From: Nocardia sp.
GTDB lineage: Bacteria; Actinomycetota; Actinomycetes; Mycobacteriales; Mycobacteriaceae
Direction of reading: 5' to 3'
Length of the DNA stretch: 64,000 bases
Assembly (NCBI RefSeq): GCF_025465275.1
Contig: NZ_JAODNK010000181.1
Span: forward strand, 1 to 64,000
Under the pieces are notes generated by a model. The model had not been told where the DNA came from. It saw only the letters and a program-made list of their open reading frames with translations, and did not search any database. Shown here one piece after another: positions 23,849-32,809 of the stretch. Positions within the stretch are counted from its first letter, which is position 1, and each line of letters starts with the position of its first letter. Made by a program: the position numbers and the translations under genes.

Positions 23849-25573
23849 ATGACCCAACGCGAGACCGATTTCGATGTGCTCATCGTCGGATCCGGATTCG
23901 GCGGCAGCGTAACCGCGCTGCGCCTGGTCGAGAAGGGTTATCGCGTCGGTGTGCTCGAGGCCGGTCAGCGTTACGCCGACGACGAGCTGCCCGACACCAG
24001 TTGGGATCTGCGCAAGTTCCTGTGGGCGCCCAAGCTCGGGTGCTACGGCATTCAGCGCATTCACCCGCTGCGCGATGTCCTCATTCTGGCGGGCGCGGGT
24101 GTCGGCGGCGGTTCACTGAACTACGCCAACACCCTCTACGTGCCGCCGACACCGTTCTTCGAGGACGCGCAGTGGCGTGAGATCACCGACTGGCGCGACG
24201 AGCTCATGCCGTACTACGAGCAGGCGCAGAAGATGCTCGGCGTGGTCCGCAATCCGCATATGACGCCCGCCGACGAAGTGTTCAAGCAGGTTGCCGAGGA
24301 TATGGGCGTCGGGGACACCTTCGTGCAGACTCCGGTCGGCGTGTTCTTCGGCGAGCCCGGCAAGAAGGTCGCCGACCCGTACTTCGGCGGCGCGGGACCC
24401 GAGCGCACCGGCTGCATCGAATGCGGCGAGTGCATGACCGGCTGCCGCCACAATGCCAAGAACACCCTGGTCAAGAACTACCTGTACCTAGCGGAAAAGG
24501 CCGGGGCGCAGGTCGTTCCGATGACCACGGTCGCCACCATGCGGCCACTGCCGGACGGCACCTGGGATGTGGAGACCGAGCGCACCGGCGCGTGGCTGCG
24601 CAAGCAGCCCAAGACCTACACCGCCGCACACGTGGTGCTGGCCGCCGGAACCCGGGGCACGCAGAAGCTGCTGTTCGCCAATCGCGACAAGGGCACGCTG
24701 CCACAGCTTTCCGACCGGCTGGGTGTGCTGACGCGCACCAACTCCGAATCCATTGTCGGCGCGGCCACCCGGAAGGTGAACCCGGACGTCGACTTCACCC
24801 GCGGCGTCGCCATCACCTCGTCGATCCACCCCACCCCCGACACCCATATCGAACCGGTGCGCTACGGCAAGGGCTCCAATTCCATGGGCCTGCTGCAGAC
24901 CCTCATGGTCGACGGTGGCGGCCGCATACCGCGCTGGCTGCGCTTCCTGCTGACGGTGCTGCGGCACCCGCTGACGCTGGTGCAGTTCATGTCGGTGAAG
25001 AACTGGAGCGAGCGGACCATCATCGCGCTGGTCATGCAGAACCTCGACAATTCCATCACCACCTACACCAAGCGCGGACTCTTCGGCCGCTCCCTCACCT
25101 CCAAACAGGGCCACGGCGAACCGAATCCGACCTGGATTCCCGCGGGCAACGAAGTCACCCGCGCGGTGGCCGACAAGATCGGCGGCGTGGCCGGCGGGTC
25201 CTGGGGTGAGGTCTTCAATATCCCGCTGACCGCTCACTTCCTCGGCGGTGCGGTCATCGGCGCGGACCGCGACAGCGGTGTCATCGACCCGTACCACCGC
25301 GTGTACGGCTACCCGACCCTCAGCGTTGTCGACGGCGCGGCGGTTTCGGCCAACCTCGGTGTGAACCCGTCGCTGACCATCACCGCACAGGCCGAGCGCG
25401 CGGCGGCCATGTGGCCCAATAAGGGTGAGGTCGACACCCGTCCCGAGCCGGGCAGCGCATACGAGCGCATCGCGCCGGTGGCCCCCAACCAGCCCGTGGT
25501 TCCGGCCAGCGCACCGGCTGCCCTGGTCCTGCCGATCGTCGAGATCCGCAGCGGCAAGATCGAATCCGCCTGA
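23849..25573 (+). CDS. choD: ChoD-type cholesterol oxidase / GMC oxidoreductase
   Basis: A 574-residue FAD enzyme of the glucose-methanol-choline family, closest in layout to mycobacterial ChoD. The FAD motif is VGSGFGG (about 13-19); GAGVGGGSLNYANTLYVPP is the second flavin motif, with C-terminal HFLGGAVIGAD and DGAAVSANLGVNPSLTITAQAERAA typical of the family. A ferredoxin-like cysteine cluster CIECGECMTGC occurs mid-protein, as in ChoD proteins. Classic cholesterol oxidase activity has been questioned for some ChoD homologues, so the substrate may be another sterol or hydroxy compound. The ATG at 23849 has GGGAG upstream. It is divergent from a MerR gene and ends at a strong terminator. Confidence 0.75.
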   Translation: MTQRETDFDVLIVGSGFGGSVTALRLVEKGYRVGVLEAGQRYADDELPDTSWDLRKFLWAPKLGCYGIQRIHPLRDVLILAGAGVGGGSLNYANTLYVPPTPFFEDAQWREITDWRDELMPYYEQAQKMLGVVRNPHMTPADEVFKQVAEDMGVGDTFVQTPVGVFFGEPGKKVADPYFGGAGPERTGCIECGECMTGCRHNAKNTLVKNYLYLAEKAGAQVVPMTTVATMRPLPDGTWDVETERTGAWLRKQPKTYTAAHVVLAAGTRGTQKLLFANRDKGTLPQLSDRLGVLTRTNSESIVGAATRKVNPDVDFTRGVAITSSIHPTPDTHIEPVRYGKGSNSMGLLQTLMVDGGGRIPRWLRFLLTVLRHPLTLVQFMSVKNWSERTIIALVMQNLDNSITTYTKRGLFGRSLTSKQGHGEPNPTWIPAGNEVTRAVADKIGGVAGGSWGEVFNIPLTAHFLGGAVIGADRDSGVIDPYHRVYGYPTLSVVDGAAVSANLGVNPSLTITAQAERAAAMWPNKGEVDTRPEPGSAYERIAPVAPNQPVVPASAPAALVLPIVEIRSGKIESA

Positions 25574-25593
25574 CCGCTGGCACGACCGATGAC

Positions 25594-25632
25594 ATTGCCC
25601 GCCCTGCCTTTCGGCAGAGCGGGCAATTTTTT
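25594..25632 (+). terminator. Intrinsic terminator after choD
   Basis: A 15-position stem (25594-25608 with 25613-25627, one C/A mismatch) closes a TTTC loop and runs into six T residues (25627-25632). It ends choD transcription and separates it from the convergent MFS gene. Confidence 0.85.
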
Positions 25633-25677
25633 GCTTACCGGGCTGAACCCCTGTTCAGCAGGTCCGGAATTCGGTGA

Positions 25678-27129
25678 TCAGCTCAGAGCAGGCTCGGGCT
25701 CATCCGCATGGAGCGGAGCAGCCGAGCGGCTCGGGAGCAGGATGGCCATCACGATCACAACCAGCGACAGGACAGCCGAGACCGCGAAGGCCAGGCGCAT
25801 GCCGTCGAGGTGGGCGGTGATCGGCTCGGTGCCGCTGTTCACCAGTGAGGTTGCGCGGGTCGTCATTACGGTGATCACCAGCGCGGTGCCGAAGGCCGCG
25901 GCCACCTGCTGCAGGGTGCCGAGCATCGAGCTGCCGTGCGAATACAGGTGCGGCGGCAGCGCACCCAGTCCCAGGGTGAAGACGGGGGTGAAGGTGGCGG
26001 CGAGCGACACCATCAGCAGGATGTGCAGGGCCAGCAGTTGCCAGTACGGCATATCGAGCGAGATCTGGGTGAAGCCGGCCAGTGCGGCCGTAATACCGAT
26101 CGACCCGGGAATCACCAGCCAGCGGCCACCGAAGCGGTCGAAGAGACGGCCGATGGTGGGGCCGAGCAGACCCATGGCCAGACCGCCGGGCATGACCAGC
26201 AGCCCGGTCTCCAGCGCGCTCAGGCCGCGCAGGTTCTGCAGGTACAGCGGCAGCAGCATCATCGATCCGAGCATTGCCAGGAACGCGATCGACATCAGCA
26301 CCAGGGCTTTGGTGTAGGTGCCGAGCAGCAGGACGCGCAGGTCCAGCAGCGGAGTGCCGGTGCGCTGCAGGCGAATCTGACGCGCGGCGAACACGGCGAT
26401 CAGGACGGCGCCGGCGGCGGCGATCCCGATGGCCTCGGCGTCGTTACCGCCACCGATCTTGCTGAGTCCGTAGACCAGGCCGCCGAATCCGAGCGCCGCG
26501 AATCCGACGCTGTATCCGTCGATCGCGCCGGACTGCGGTTCACCCACATTCTCCAGATGCCGCAGGCCGAACCAGGTGACACCGGCGGCAATGGGGAGCA
26601 CCAGCACGAACAGCCAACGCCACGAACCGATCTGCAGCACCAGGCCGGAGATGACCGGACCCATGGCCGGGGCGACCGAGATGGCCAGGGTGACATTGCC
26701 CATGACGCGGCCGCGATCCTCCTGCGGCACCACCGTCATCAGCGTGGTCATCAGCAGCGGCATCATGACCGCGGTGCCGCACGCCTGGATGACGCGCCCG
26801 AGTAGGAGCACCGAGAAGGTCGGTGCGACCGATGAGAGCGCGGTGCCGAACAGGAAGATGCCCATGGCCATGCTGTAGGCCCGGCGGGTGGTGACCCGCT
26901 GCAGGAACCAGCCGGTGGTCGGAATGACCGCGGCCATGGTGAGCATGAACGCGGTGGAGACCCACTGCGCCGAGCGCTCGCCGACATGCAGATCGGTCAT
27001 GAGGCGCGGGATCGCGTTGATCATGATGGTTTCGTTCAGAATCACCACGAAGGTCGCGAGCACCAGCACCCGGATCACGGTGGGGGTCCTGCCTCCCGCC
27101 GTGGACTGAGTGGATACTTCGGCGTGCAT
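25678..27129 (-). CDS. MFS drug exporter, DHA2 (EmrB/QacA) family
   Basis: A 483-residue integral membrane protein with about 14 hydrophobic segments. The proton-antiport motif region LNETIMINAIP after TM1, the GWFLQRVTTRRAY loop 2-3, and the TM5 motif C with APAMGPVISG identify a DHA2 exporter of toxic organic compounds. ATG 27129 is chosen because GGAGGT precedes it by 5 nt; the longer open frame upstream is not coding-like. It is convergent with choD and has no adjacent regulator. Confidence 0.9.
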   Translation of the reverse strand: MHAEVSTQSTAGGRTPTVIRVLVLATFVVILNETIMINAIPRLMTDLHVGERSAQWVSTAFMLTMAAVIPTTGWFLQRVTTRRAYSMAMGIFLFGTALSSVAPTFSVLLLGRVIQACGTAVMMPLLMTTLMTVVPQEDRGRVMGNVTLAISVAPAMGPVISGLVLQIGSWRWLFVLVLPIAAGVTWFGLRHLENVGEPQSGAIDGYSVGFAALGFGGLVYGLSKIGGGNDAEAIGIAAAGAVLIAVFAARQIRLQRTGTPLLDLRVLLLGTYTKALVLMSIAFLAMLGSMMLLPLYLQNLRGLSALETGLLVMPGGLAMGLLGPTIGRLFDRFGGRWLVIPGSIGITAALAGFTQISLDMPYWQLLALHILLMVSLAATFTPVFTLGLGALPPHLYSHGSSMLGTLQQVAAAFGTALVITVMTTRATSLVNSGTEPITAHLDGMRLAFAVSAVLSLVVIVMAILLPSRSAAPLHADEPEPALS

Positions 27130-27407
27130 CGGGTACCTCCGGGCGTTCGTGAGCGTAGGACGTGTGGCCCGATGCCGAGTCACCGACTCCCGCGTCCCGG
27201 CGCCACACAGGATCAGACGGGACCGGGTCGCACAACTCATCGGTCGGGCGTCAGTATCCCCGGCCGCACCGACGAAGTTCAGTCATTTTTCCGGTCCAGA
27301 CGCCGCCCGGCGCAGCTGAAATTGGCTGTTCACCAGCACTTTTCACGGAACGCGCAAGTCAAAAGTGAGGCTGGTCACTCACGATTTGCTGGCGCGGGAA
27401 TCCACAG

Positions 27408-27887
27408 TCAGCGGGCGTGAATGTGCGCGAATCCCATCGGAGAGGTCGGCGGCGGCACCGCACCCACGGGGGCCCGGAATTCCTGCAGCGCGGGCAGCAC
27501 ATCCACATGGCGCGCGGCGTAACACCGCACCTGCGGCAGCGCGTGCGCCACCTCGCTGCGTTCGAGTGGTTCGGCGTCGATATAACCGACCTGGTCCAGG
27601 CTCACGCCCAGCGTTTCCGCGATGCGGGTGATCGCCGCCGATTTACGGCCCCAGCCGACCTCGATGACGGCGAAGCGGTCGTGCAGCCCCTGTTTACGCA
27701 ACTGTTCGACCGTCCACGCGAATTCACCACGACTGGCGACCGCATGCATGACTCCGCGCTCACGCAGAATCCGCAGCGCCCGCACCGCCTCGGCGCGCAG
27801 TGCGCCGTCGGTCGAATCGCAGACCACTCCGTCCCACAGGGAGTTGTCCACCTCCCAGACAAGACATTTCACTGTCGGTGTGTTCAT
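27408..27887 (-). CDS. FkbH-like HAD-IIIC protein with altered active site
   Basis: A 159-residue stand-alone HAD domain of the type found in FkbH proteins, which load glyceryl units in polyketide pathways. Motif I, normally DLDNTLW, is EVDNSLW: the first aspartate, the usual nucleophile, is Glu12, while Asp14 is kept. Motif III KSAAI is present; the motif IV FIDDNP becomes YIDAEP. It may lack phosphatase activity. The ATG at 27887 follows GGGGCAGG. No polyketide genes are adjacent; it is divergent from a lipoprotein gene and about 0.9 kb from the PLP operon. Confidence 0.7.
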   Translation of the reverse strand: MNTPTVKCLVWEVDNSLWDGVVCDSTDGALRAEAVRALRILRERGVMHAVASRGEFAWTVEQLRKQGLHDRFAVIEVGWGRKSAAITRIAETLGVSLDQVGYIDAEPLERSEVAHALPQVRCYAARHVDVLPALQEFRAPVGAVPPPTSPMGFAHIHAR

Positions 27888-28153
27888 CCTGCCCCTACAG
27901 TCGTCCAACCCGCACCCGTGCCACTCGATCACGACGGCGGGTGCGACAACCACTTCCGGTCCCACGGTGTGGGCAGCCCCCACTTCCGAGAACCGCCCGC
28001 GCGTGACATCGTAGGGTCCGTCTGGGCCAATACACCAGCGCTGGCAAATGCGAGACGGTTACGTTTCAGTGCCGGTGATGTATCCATGATCTTGTAGTGA
28101 TCGCCGGTGACCGGGCCCGATGCGAGACCGAGGAACGGAAAGGGGCGAGGCTC

Positions 28154-28669
28154 ATGCGGCAGCGCTGGAAACTATCAGGCGGCCTGCTCGCGCTGACAGT
28201 AGTGCTGAGCGGTTGCGGGGCCGCCGAGGAATCCTCCCCTGTCATCGTCGGTTCGCTGAGCACCTCCTCGACCCATCCCGCCGCTGCGGCGCCGACCACT
28301 GCCACCGGCGCGCCCATCGCCGCGTCCGCCGCCCAGGTTCCCGCGATCGACTCCTATGCCGATCAGTCGCTGATCGACCGCACCGAATGGACCGACGCCG
28401 TCGACGGCCGCCGGCTCCTGGTCTACCCGACCCAGGCCGGCCGTCAGGACACCTTCCCGACCGCCGGTGAACGCGCCTGGCAGGAAGTCCTCGTTGATGC
28501 CCCCGACGCCGACACACCCGGTATGCGTGATCAATTCATCTGCCACTGGGACTTCGCACGCGTTGTCGCACCCAATAAGCCGAGCTGGAATCTGGAGCCG
28601 TGGCGGCCCGCGGTCGGCTATCAGGAGACCGTGAACGCGCTGTGCAACCCGGGTGGACCCGAACGCTGA
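28154..28669 (+). CDS. Lipoprotein with DUF2599-like domain
   Basis: A 171-residue lipoprotein precursor. The signal ends with lipobox VLSGC, then a Ser/Thr/Ala linker. The C-terminal 100 residues (SLIDRTEWTDAVDGRRLLVYPT, MRDQFICHWDFARVV, WNLEPWRPAVGY, LCNPGG) match DUF2599, a small actinobacterial extracellular domain of unknown function with two cysteines that probably pair. ATG 28154 has GGGGCGAGG upstream. It is not obviously part of the PLP operon that begins 129 bp further on. Confidence 0.85.
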   Translation: MRQRWKLSGGLLALTVVLSGCGAAEESSPVIVGSLSTSSTHPAAAAPTTATGAPIAASAAQVPAIDSYADQSLIDRTEWTDAVDGRRLLVYPTQAGRQDTFPTAGERAWQEVLVDAPDADTPGMRDQFICHWDFARVVAPNKPSWNLEPWRPAVGYQETVNALCNPGGPER

Positions 28670-28797
28670 GGCTTCATTTCCCGCAGTAACGAGACGCCGC
28701 CCGCGAAAGCACTTGCCCGCGAGAACCTTCGAGCCGCTGGGAAAATGTGCGTATCGTTGGTGGCGTTCAGCGCGTACTCCTCGGAGGGAGCGGCACG

Positions 28798-30057
28798 GTG
28801 CGGTCTTGTGCGCCTGCGTCCACCGCCGGGCCGGTTCCCGCCCCGGAAGCGGTGTCCGCGCGCATGTTCCCGGCACTGCGCGAAACCGCTGAGGCATACC
28901 TCGATTCGGCCTCCACCACGCAGAAACCGCAGGCAGTGATCGCGGCGGTGCAGGGCTATCACAGCTCGCGGACCGCCAATGCCGGACGCGGCGCGTATTC
29001 GTGGGCGACCACGCTCACGCGCGAGATCGAGCAGGTGCGCGGGCGCATGGCGGGGTTCATCGGCGCCGATCCCGACGAGGTGGTGTTCACGGGCGGGTCG
29101 ACCGCCGGGCTCAACGCGGTCGCCTTGTCGTGGGGACTGGCAAATCTGCGGGACGGCGACGAAATCCTCTACAGCCCACGCGATCACGCCTCCAATGTGT
29201 ATCCGTGGGTGCATCTGCGGCAGCTACTGGCCGGGTTCGGGCGGACGATCCGGTTGGTGCCGTACCGGGTCGGCGAGCTCGGTGAAGCCGATATCGAGGA
29301 CATCGCCGCGAAGGTCGGGCCACGTACTCGCCTCATCACTGTCGGGCATCTGCATCATGTGTTCGGTGCGCTGACCACGCTGGAGGAATTACGCGGGCGC
29401 ATCGATCCGGCGATCGCATTGTGTTTCGACTGCAGTCAGAGCGGTGGGCATCTGCCGGTGCGGGTGGAGGAACTCGACGCCGATTTCGCGGTCTTCGCCG
29501 CGCACAAGATGTTCGGGGCGCCCGGTACCGGGGTGCTGTATTGCCGCCGTCGCCGCCACGCTGAGCTGTCGCCGTTCCTGCCGGGCGGCAATTCCGGTGT
29601 GTCCCTCGACGATTCCGGCCTGCACGCCGGTCCGATGCCCCAGCTGCTCGAGGGCGGCACCCACAATATTCCGGGCATCCTCGCACTGGGCGCGGCCCTC
29701 GAGGTGCTCGGCGATATCGGTCTCGATACGATCCACACCCACAATCGTGCACTGACGCAGCGGCTGATCGCCGGACTGCGGCCCGTCCCGGGACTGGATT
29801 TCCTGCCCGGTCCCGCATACGCCCCCTGCGAAACCGGTTACGGCATAGTCTCTTTCACACTGCACGGTATCGGCGCGAACGACTTGGGGTTCGTGCTCGG
29901 CGAACTCGGCTTCCTGGTGCGCGCCGGCGCGCACTGTGTGCCCGGCGAGTCCGAGGACGAGGATTCGGTGCGGGTGAGCACCCATATCTACAACACCTTC
30001 GACGAGATCGACCGCTTCACCGACTGTGTAGCCACGATTGCCGAGGAGGTCGGATGA
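28798..30057 (+). CDS. Cysteine desulfurase-like class V aminotransferase
   Basis: A 419-residue fold-type I PLP enzyme of the SufS/NifS type, which takes sulfur from cysteine as a protein persulfide, leaving alanine. The PLP lysine is Lys237 in AAHK; Asp211 and Gln214 (CFDCSQS) contact the cofactor. The persulfide cysteine is present as Cys380 in VRAGAHC, matching the SufS position, so desulfurase activity is plausible. No iron-sulfur scaffold genes are nearby. The GTG at 28798 is preceded by GGAGGGAG. Its stop overlaps the next gene by 4 bp (ATGA), so it heads a coupled four-gene operon. Confidence 0.8.
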   Translation: MRSCAPASTAGPVPAPEAVSARMFPALRETAEAYLDSASTTQKPQAVIAAVQGYHSSRTANAGRGAYSWATTLTREIEQVRGRMAGFIGADPDEVVFTGGSTAGLNAVALSWGLANLRDGDEILYSPRDHASNVYPWVHLRQLLAGFGRTIRLVPYRVGELGEADIEDIAAKVGPRTRLITVGHLHHVFGALTTLEELRGRIDPAIALCFDCSQSGGHLPVRVEELDADFAVFAAHKMFGAPGTGVLYCRRRRHAELSPFLPGGNSGVSLDDSGLHAGPMPQLLEGGTHNIPGILALGAALEVLGDIGLDTIHTHNRALTQRLIAGLRPVPGLDFLPGPAYAPCETGYGIVSFTLHGIGANDLGFVLGELGFLVRAGAHCVPGESEDEDSVRVSTHIYNTFDEIDRFTDCVATIAEEVG

Positions 30058-31316
30058 CCACGAATGGCCACGAACCCCGCTACGACCGGCGCGCTGCCTC
30101 CCGCGTGCTGGCCGCCCTGGCCCGGCCCGGATTGTTCGCCGGGGCCGCGACCGCGCAGACGCAACGGATCGAATACACCTGTGCGCCACTGCGTCCGGAA
30201 CCAGGATCGCATCTGACCCTGTCGCAGCGGCTGTATCTGGAACGGTTCATGCGGCCGTGCCGGGCCGACCTGGTCACCAGCGCCACCCATCGCATCGCCT
30301 GGACCGACAGTGACGGGATTCCCAATACCGGGCATTTCCATTCCGGTGGGCTGGGGCCGATCGTGCCGATCGCCATGCGGGAGGCGGTGCTGACGCTGTG
30401 GCATGCGCTCGGCGCCGATACCGGGCTGGCGCATCGCATTTCGGGGTTGAGCGATCGGGATCGGGATGTGCTGGAGGGCACCACCACCGATCACGAACCG
30501 CTCGATATCTTCCGGGTCGGGATCGAGGCGGCGGGGCGGGCGCTGGCCCAGCATGCGCTGCTGGCGCGCTGGACGCCGTACCGCACACCCGCCGAATTCG
30601 CGGCTGGGATGCGCGATTCCGGAATCTATGGGGCGGTGGCGACCCGCTGGTATTGGGAGTTGCAGGCCTCGAGCTATCGGCGCGGCATGATCGCGGTCAC
30701 CCTGACCACTCAGCCCGACGGCACCGTGCGCTACTCCGCCGAAACGGTGGCGATTCTGCGCTCCATGAAGGACTCCACCATCGAGGACGCGCACCGGATC
30801 ATGCGGCGCGCCACCCTCTCCGAAGGCCTGAGCGTGCCCGACGCCATCGCCAAGTATCACGATGAGCTCGATCTGATCTCCCGCCAGTACGCGCTGCTGC
30901 CACCGGGCACCCGCCCCGCCTGCCTGGCGGCCATGCCGCATCAGCTCGACGGCGCGCACTACAGCATTCTGCCGGTGGTGCTGGACCGGTTCACCGAGGT
31001 GTTCACCGCGATCGCCACCCGCCTGACCATCGCGGAGGTGCCCGCCGACAGCGGTGCGGCCACCGGCGAACTTGCCGCCGAGGACCAGGTGTTCTACGTC
31101 CCCGATATGAACTGCAAGCACTGCGTGCGCACCATTACCGGAGTGCTGGAATCGATGGATATCGCCGTGCACGATATCGACCTGATCAGCAAACGGGTGG
31201 CCGCCGAATTCCGCAGCCCCCGCAATCGCCATCGCGCCTTCGAAGCGCTGCGCGACAGCGGCTACAACCCGACCACCGATGTGCCTGCCCCGGCGACGTC
31301 GGAAACAGCGGTATGA
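30054..31316 (+). CDS. Unknown domain fused to heavy-metal-associated domain
   Basis: A 420-residue protein. Residues 1 to about 335 are an unrecognised, mostly helical domain with conserved-looking His-, Trp- and Tyr-rich patches (GHFHSGG, ATRWYWELQASSYRRG, MPHQLDGAHYSILP). Residues 345-405 are a heavy-metal-associated (HMA) domain like CopZ: the metal loop is MNCKHC with Cys354 and Cys357, followed by the usual VLESMDIAVHDIDLISKRVAAEF fold pattern in parts. Such domains bind Cu(I) or Zn. Overlaps of 4 bp with both neighbours mean it is co-translated with a desulfurase-like and a decarboxylase-like enzyme. Metal delivery to, or metal sensing within, the pathway is inferred. Confidence 0.7.
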   Translation: MTTNGHEPRYDRRAASRVLAALARPGLFAGAATAQTQRIEYTCAPLRPEPGSHLTLSQRLYLERFMRPCRADLVTSATHRIAWTDSDGIPNTGHFHSGGLGPIVPIAMREAVLTLWHALGADTGLAHRISGLSDRDRDVLEGTTTDHEPLDIFRVGIEAAGRALAQHALLARWTPYRTPAEFAAGMRDSGIYGAVATRWYWELQASSYRRGMIAVTLTTQPDGTVRYSAETVAILRSMKDSTIEDAHRIMRRATLSEGLSVPDAIAKYHDELDLISRQYALLPPGTRPACLAAMPHQLDGAHYSILPVVLDRFTEVFTAIATRLTIAEVPADSGAATGELAAEDQVFYVPDMNCKHCVRTITGVLESMDIAVHDIDLISKRVAAEFRSPRNRHRAFEALRDSGYNPTTDVPAPATSETAV

Positions 31317-32809
31317 CGGCTTCGGCTCCGCCGCGGCTGCCGGCGAAGATTCATCCGCTGGTGCGTGCCTTCCTGCAGGCTCCCGGCGCGGCCGAGGATG
31401 CGCTCACCCGGTTCGGGTCGCCCGCGCATCTGGTGTTCCCGCAGGTGTTCGCCGACAATCTGGAGCGGTTGCGGACGGTGCTGGAGCAGGGGTTGCCGCG
31501 CTATCGGATCTGCTACGCACACAAGGTGAATCAGTCACGGGCGTTCGTGCGCACCGCCGAGCATGCGGGGGTCGGTATCGATGTGGCTTCGGAGGCGGAG
31601 CTGGCCAGTGCCGTGGGCGCCGGATTCGGATCGACGCGCATCGAGGTGACCGGGCCCAAGGGCGAAGAGATTCTGCGTGAGCTCATTGCCACGGGCGTCA
31701 CCATCAATGTCGACAATATGTGGGAGCTGCATCGGGTGGCCGAGCTCGCTGGCCGCCATGCCGGAGTGCCGGTGCTGGTGCGGCTGTCCGGGTTCGCGGG
31801 GACGCCGGTGAGCCGGTTCGGGGTGCCGCTGGGGCAGGTGGAGGACGTCCTGCGCGCACTGGCGGCCCATCACGGACGAATCGATTTCCGCGGGTTCGCC
31901 TTTCATATCGACTCCGGGGAGCCCGGTGAGCGGTTGCGGGCGGTCGAGGCCTGCCTGGAGCTGACCGAGCGCGCGTACGCGCACGGGCTCGCACCGACGG
32001 TGCTGAATATCGGCGGCGGCTTCCGGCAGGTGTTCACCGCTGACGCCGATGCGTTCGACGCCTATGTGCACGCACTGCGCGAATCCTTGCTCGGGCACGG
32101 GGAACCGATGGCGTGGGGCGGCAATACGTTCGGATTCCATCTCGAGGGCGGCGGCGTGCACGGCACCCCGGTGTTCCACAAATATGCCAATACGGTGCCC
32201 GCCGATCGCATGCTCGCCGATCTGCTCGAGGCCGAATTGGACGGGCACGGCGGGCGCAGCTTCGCGCAGATCGCAGCCGAGAATCTGCTCGAGGTATGGC
32301 TGGAGCCGGGCAAGGCGCTGGTCGATCACGCCGGAATCACCCTCGCCCGGGTCGAATTCGTGAAGGAGACCGCCGACGGCAGCGTACTGGTCAATGTGGA
32401 TCTCAGCCGCGACACCGTCACACCCGCCGACCAGGAGGTGATGGTGGATCCGATACTGCTGCCCGGTGTGGTGCACACGCAGGACAATTCCGATCCGATC
32501 GGAGTGTTTCTGGCGGGGCGGCTGTGCCTGGAACGCGATCTGGTGACCAATCACAAGGTGTGGTTTCCGCAGCGGCCACGACCCGGCGATCTGATGGTTT
32601 TCCCCAATACCGCTGCCTACCATATGGATTTGTCGGCAGCGCGCGCCTCCATGCATCGACTGCCACCCAAACTCGCGGTGGTGCACCGGCCCAGCGATTT
32701 CTCCGATCAGGGAAAGTACGAGATCTGCCGTGACGACGACTACGAACCCGCGCTGATGGCCGGTGGGCCACCACAATCCGCGGGTCCGCAATGGCACGAG
32801 GTGCAGTGA
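31313..32809 (+). CDS. Fold-III PLP decarboxylase (Y4yA-like, DAP/ornithine decarboxylase family)
   Basis: A 498-residue alanine-racemase-fold PLP enzyme. The PLP lysine is Lys71 in YAHKVNQS, the TIM-barrel strand motif FRGFAFHIDSG and the phosphate-binding LNIGGGF are present, and WLEPGKALVDHAG matches the family ExGR-like region. It is longer than LysA and resembles the uncharacterised Y4yA group. Relatives decarboxylate amino acids; SbnH of staphyloferrin B synthesis acts on a citryl-diaminopropionate intermediate, a useful analogy given the neighbouring fold-II synthase. Four-base overlap upstream and one-base overlap (TGATG) downstream show tight coupling. Confidence 0.75.
   Translation: MTASAPPRLPAKIHPLVRAFLQAPGAAEDALTRFGSPAHLVFPQVFADNLERLRTVLEQGLPRYRICYAHKVNQSRAFVRTAEHAGVGIDVASEAELASAVGAGFGSTRIEVTGPKGEEILRELIATGVTINVDNMWELHRVAELAGRHAGVPVLVRLSGFAGTPVSRFGVPLGQVEDVLRALAAHHGRIDFRGFAFHIDSGEPGERLRAVEACLELTERAYAHGLAPTVLNIGGGFRQVFTADADAFDAYVHALRESLLGHGEPMAWGGNTFGFHLEGGGVHGTPVFHKYANTVPADRMLADLLEAELDGHGGRSFAQIAAENLLEVWLEPGKALVDHAGITLARVEFVKETADGSVLVNVDLSRDTVTPADQEVMVDPILLPGVVHTQDNSDPIGVFLAGRLCLERDLVTNHKVWFPQRPRPGDLMVFPNTAAYHMDLSAARASMHRLPPKLAVVHRPSDFSDQGKYEICRDDDYEPALMAGGPPQSAGPQWHEVQ

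Noticed and set aside
28798..30057. Calling the desulfurase-like gene sufS of an iron-sulfur assembly operon
   Set aside because: No sufB, sufC, sufD or sufU genes are near; the neighbours are other PLP enzymes.
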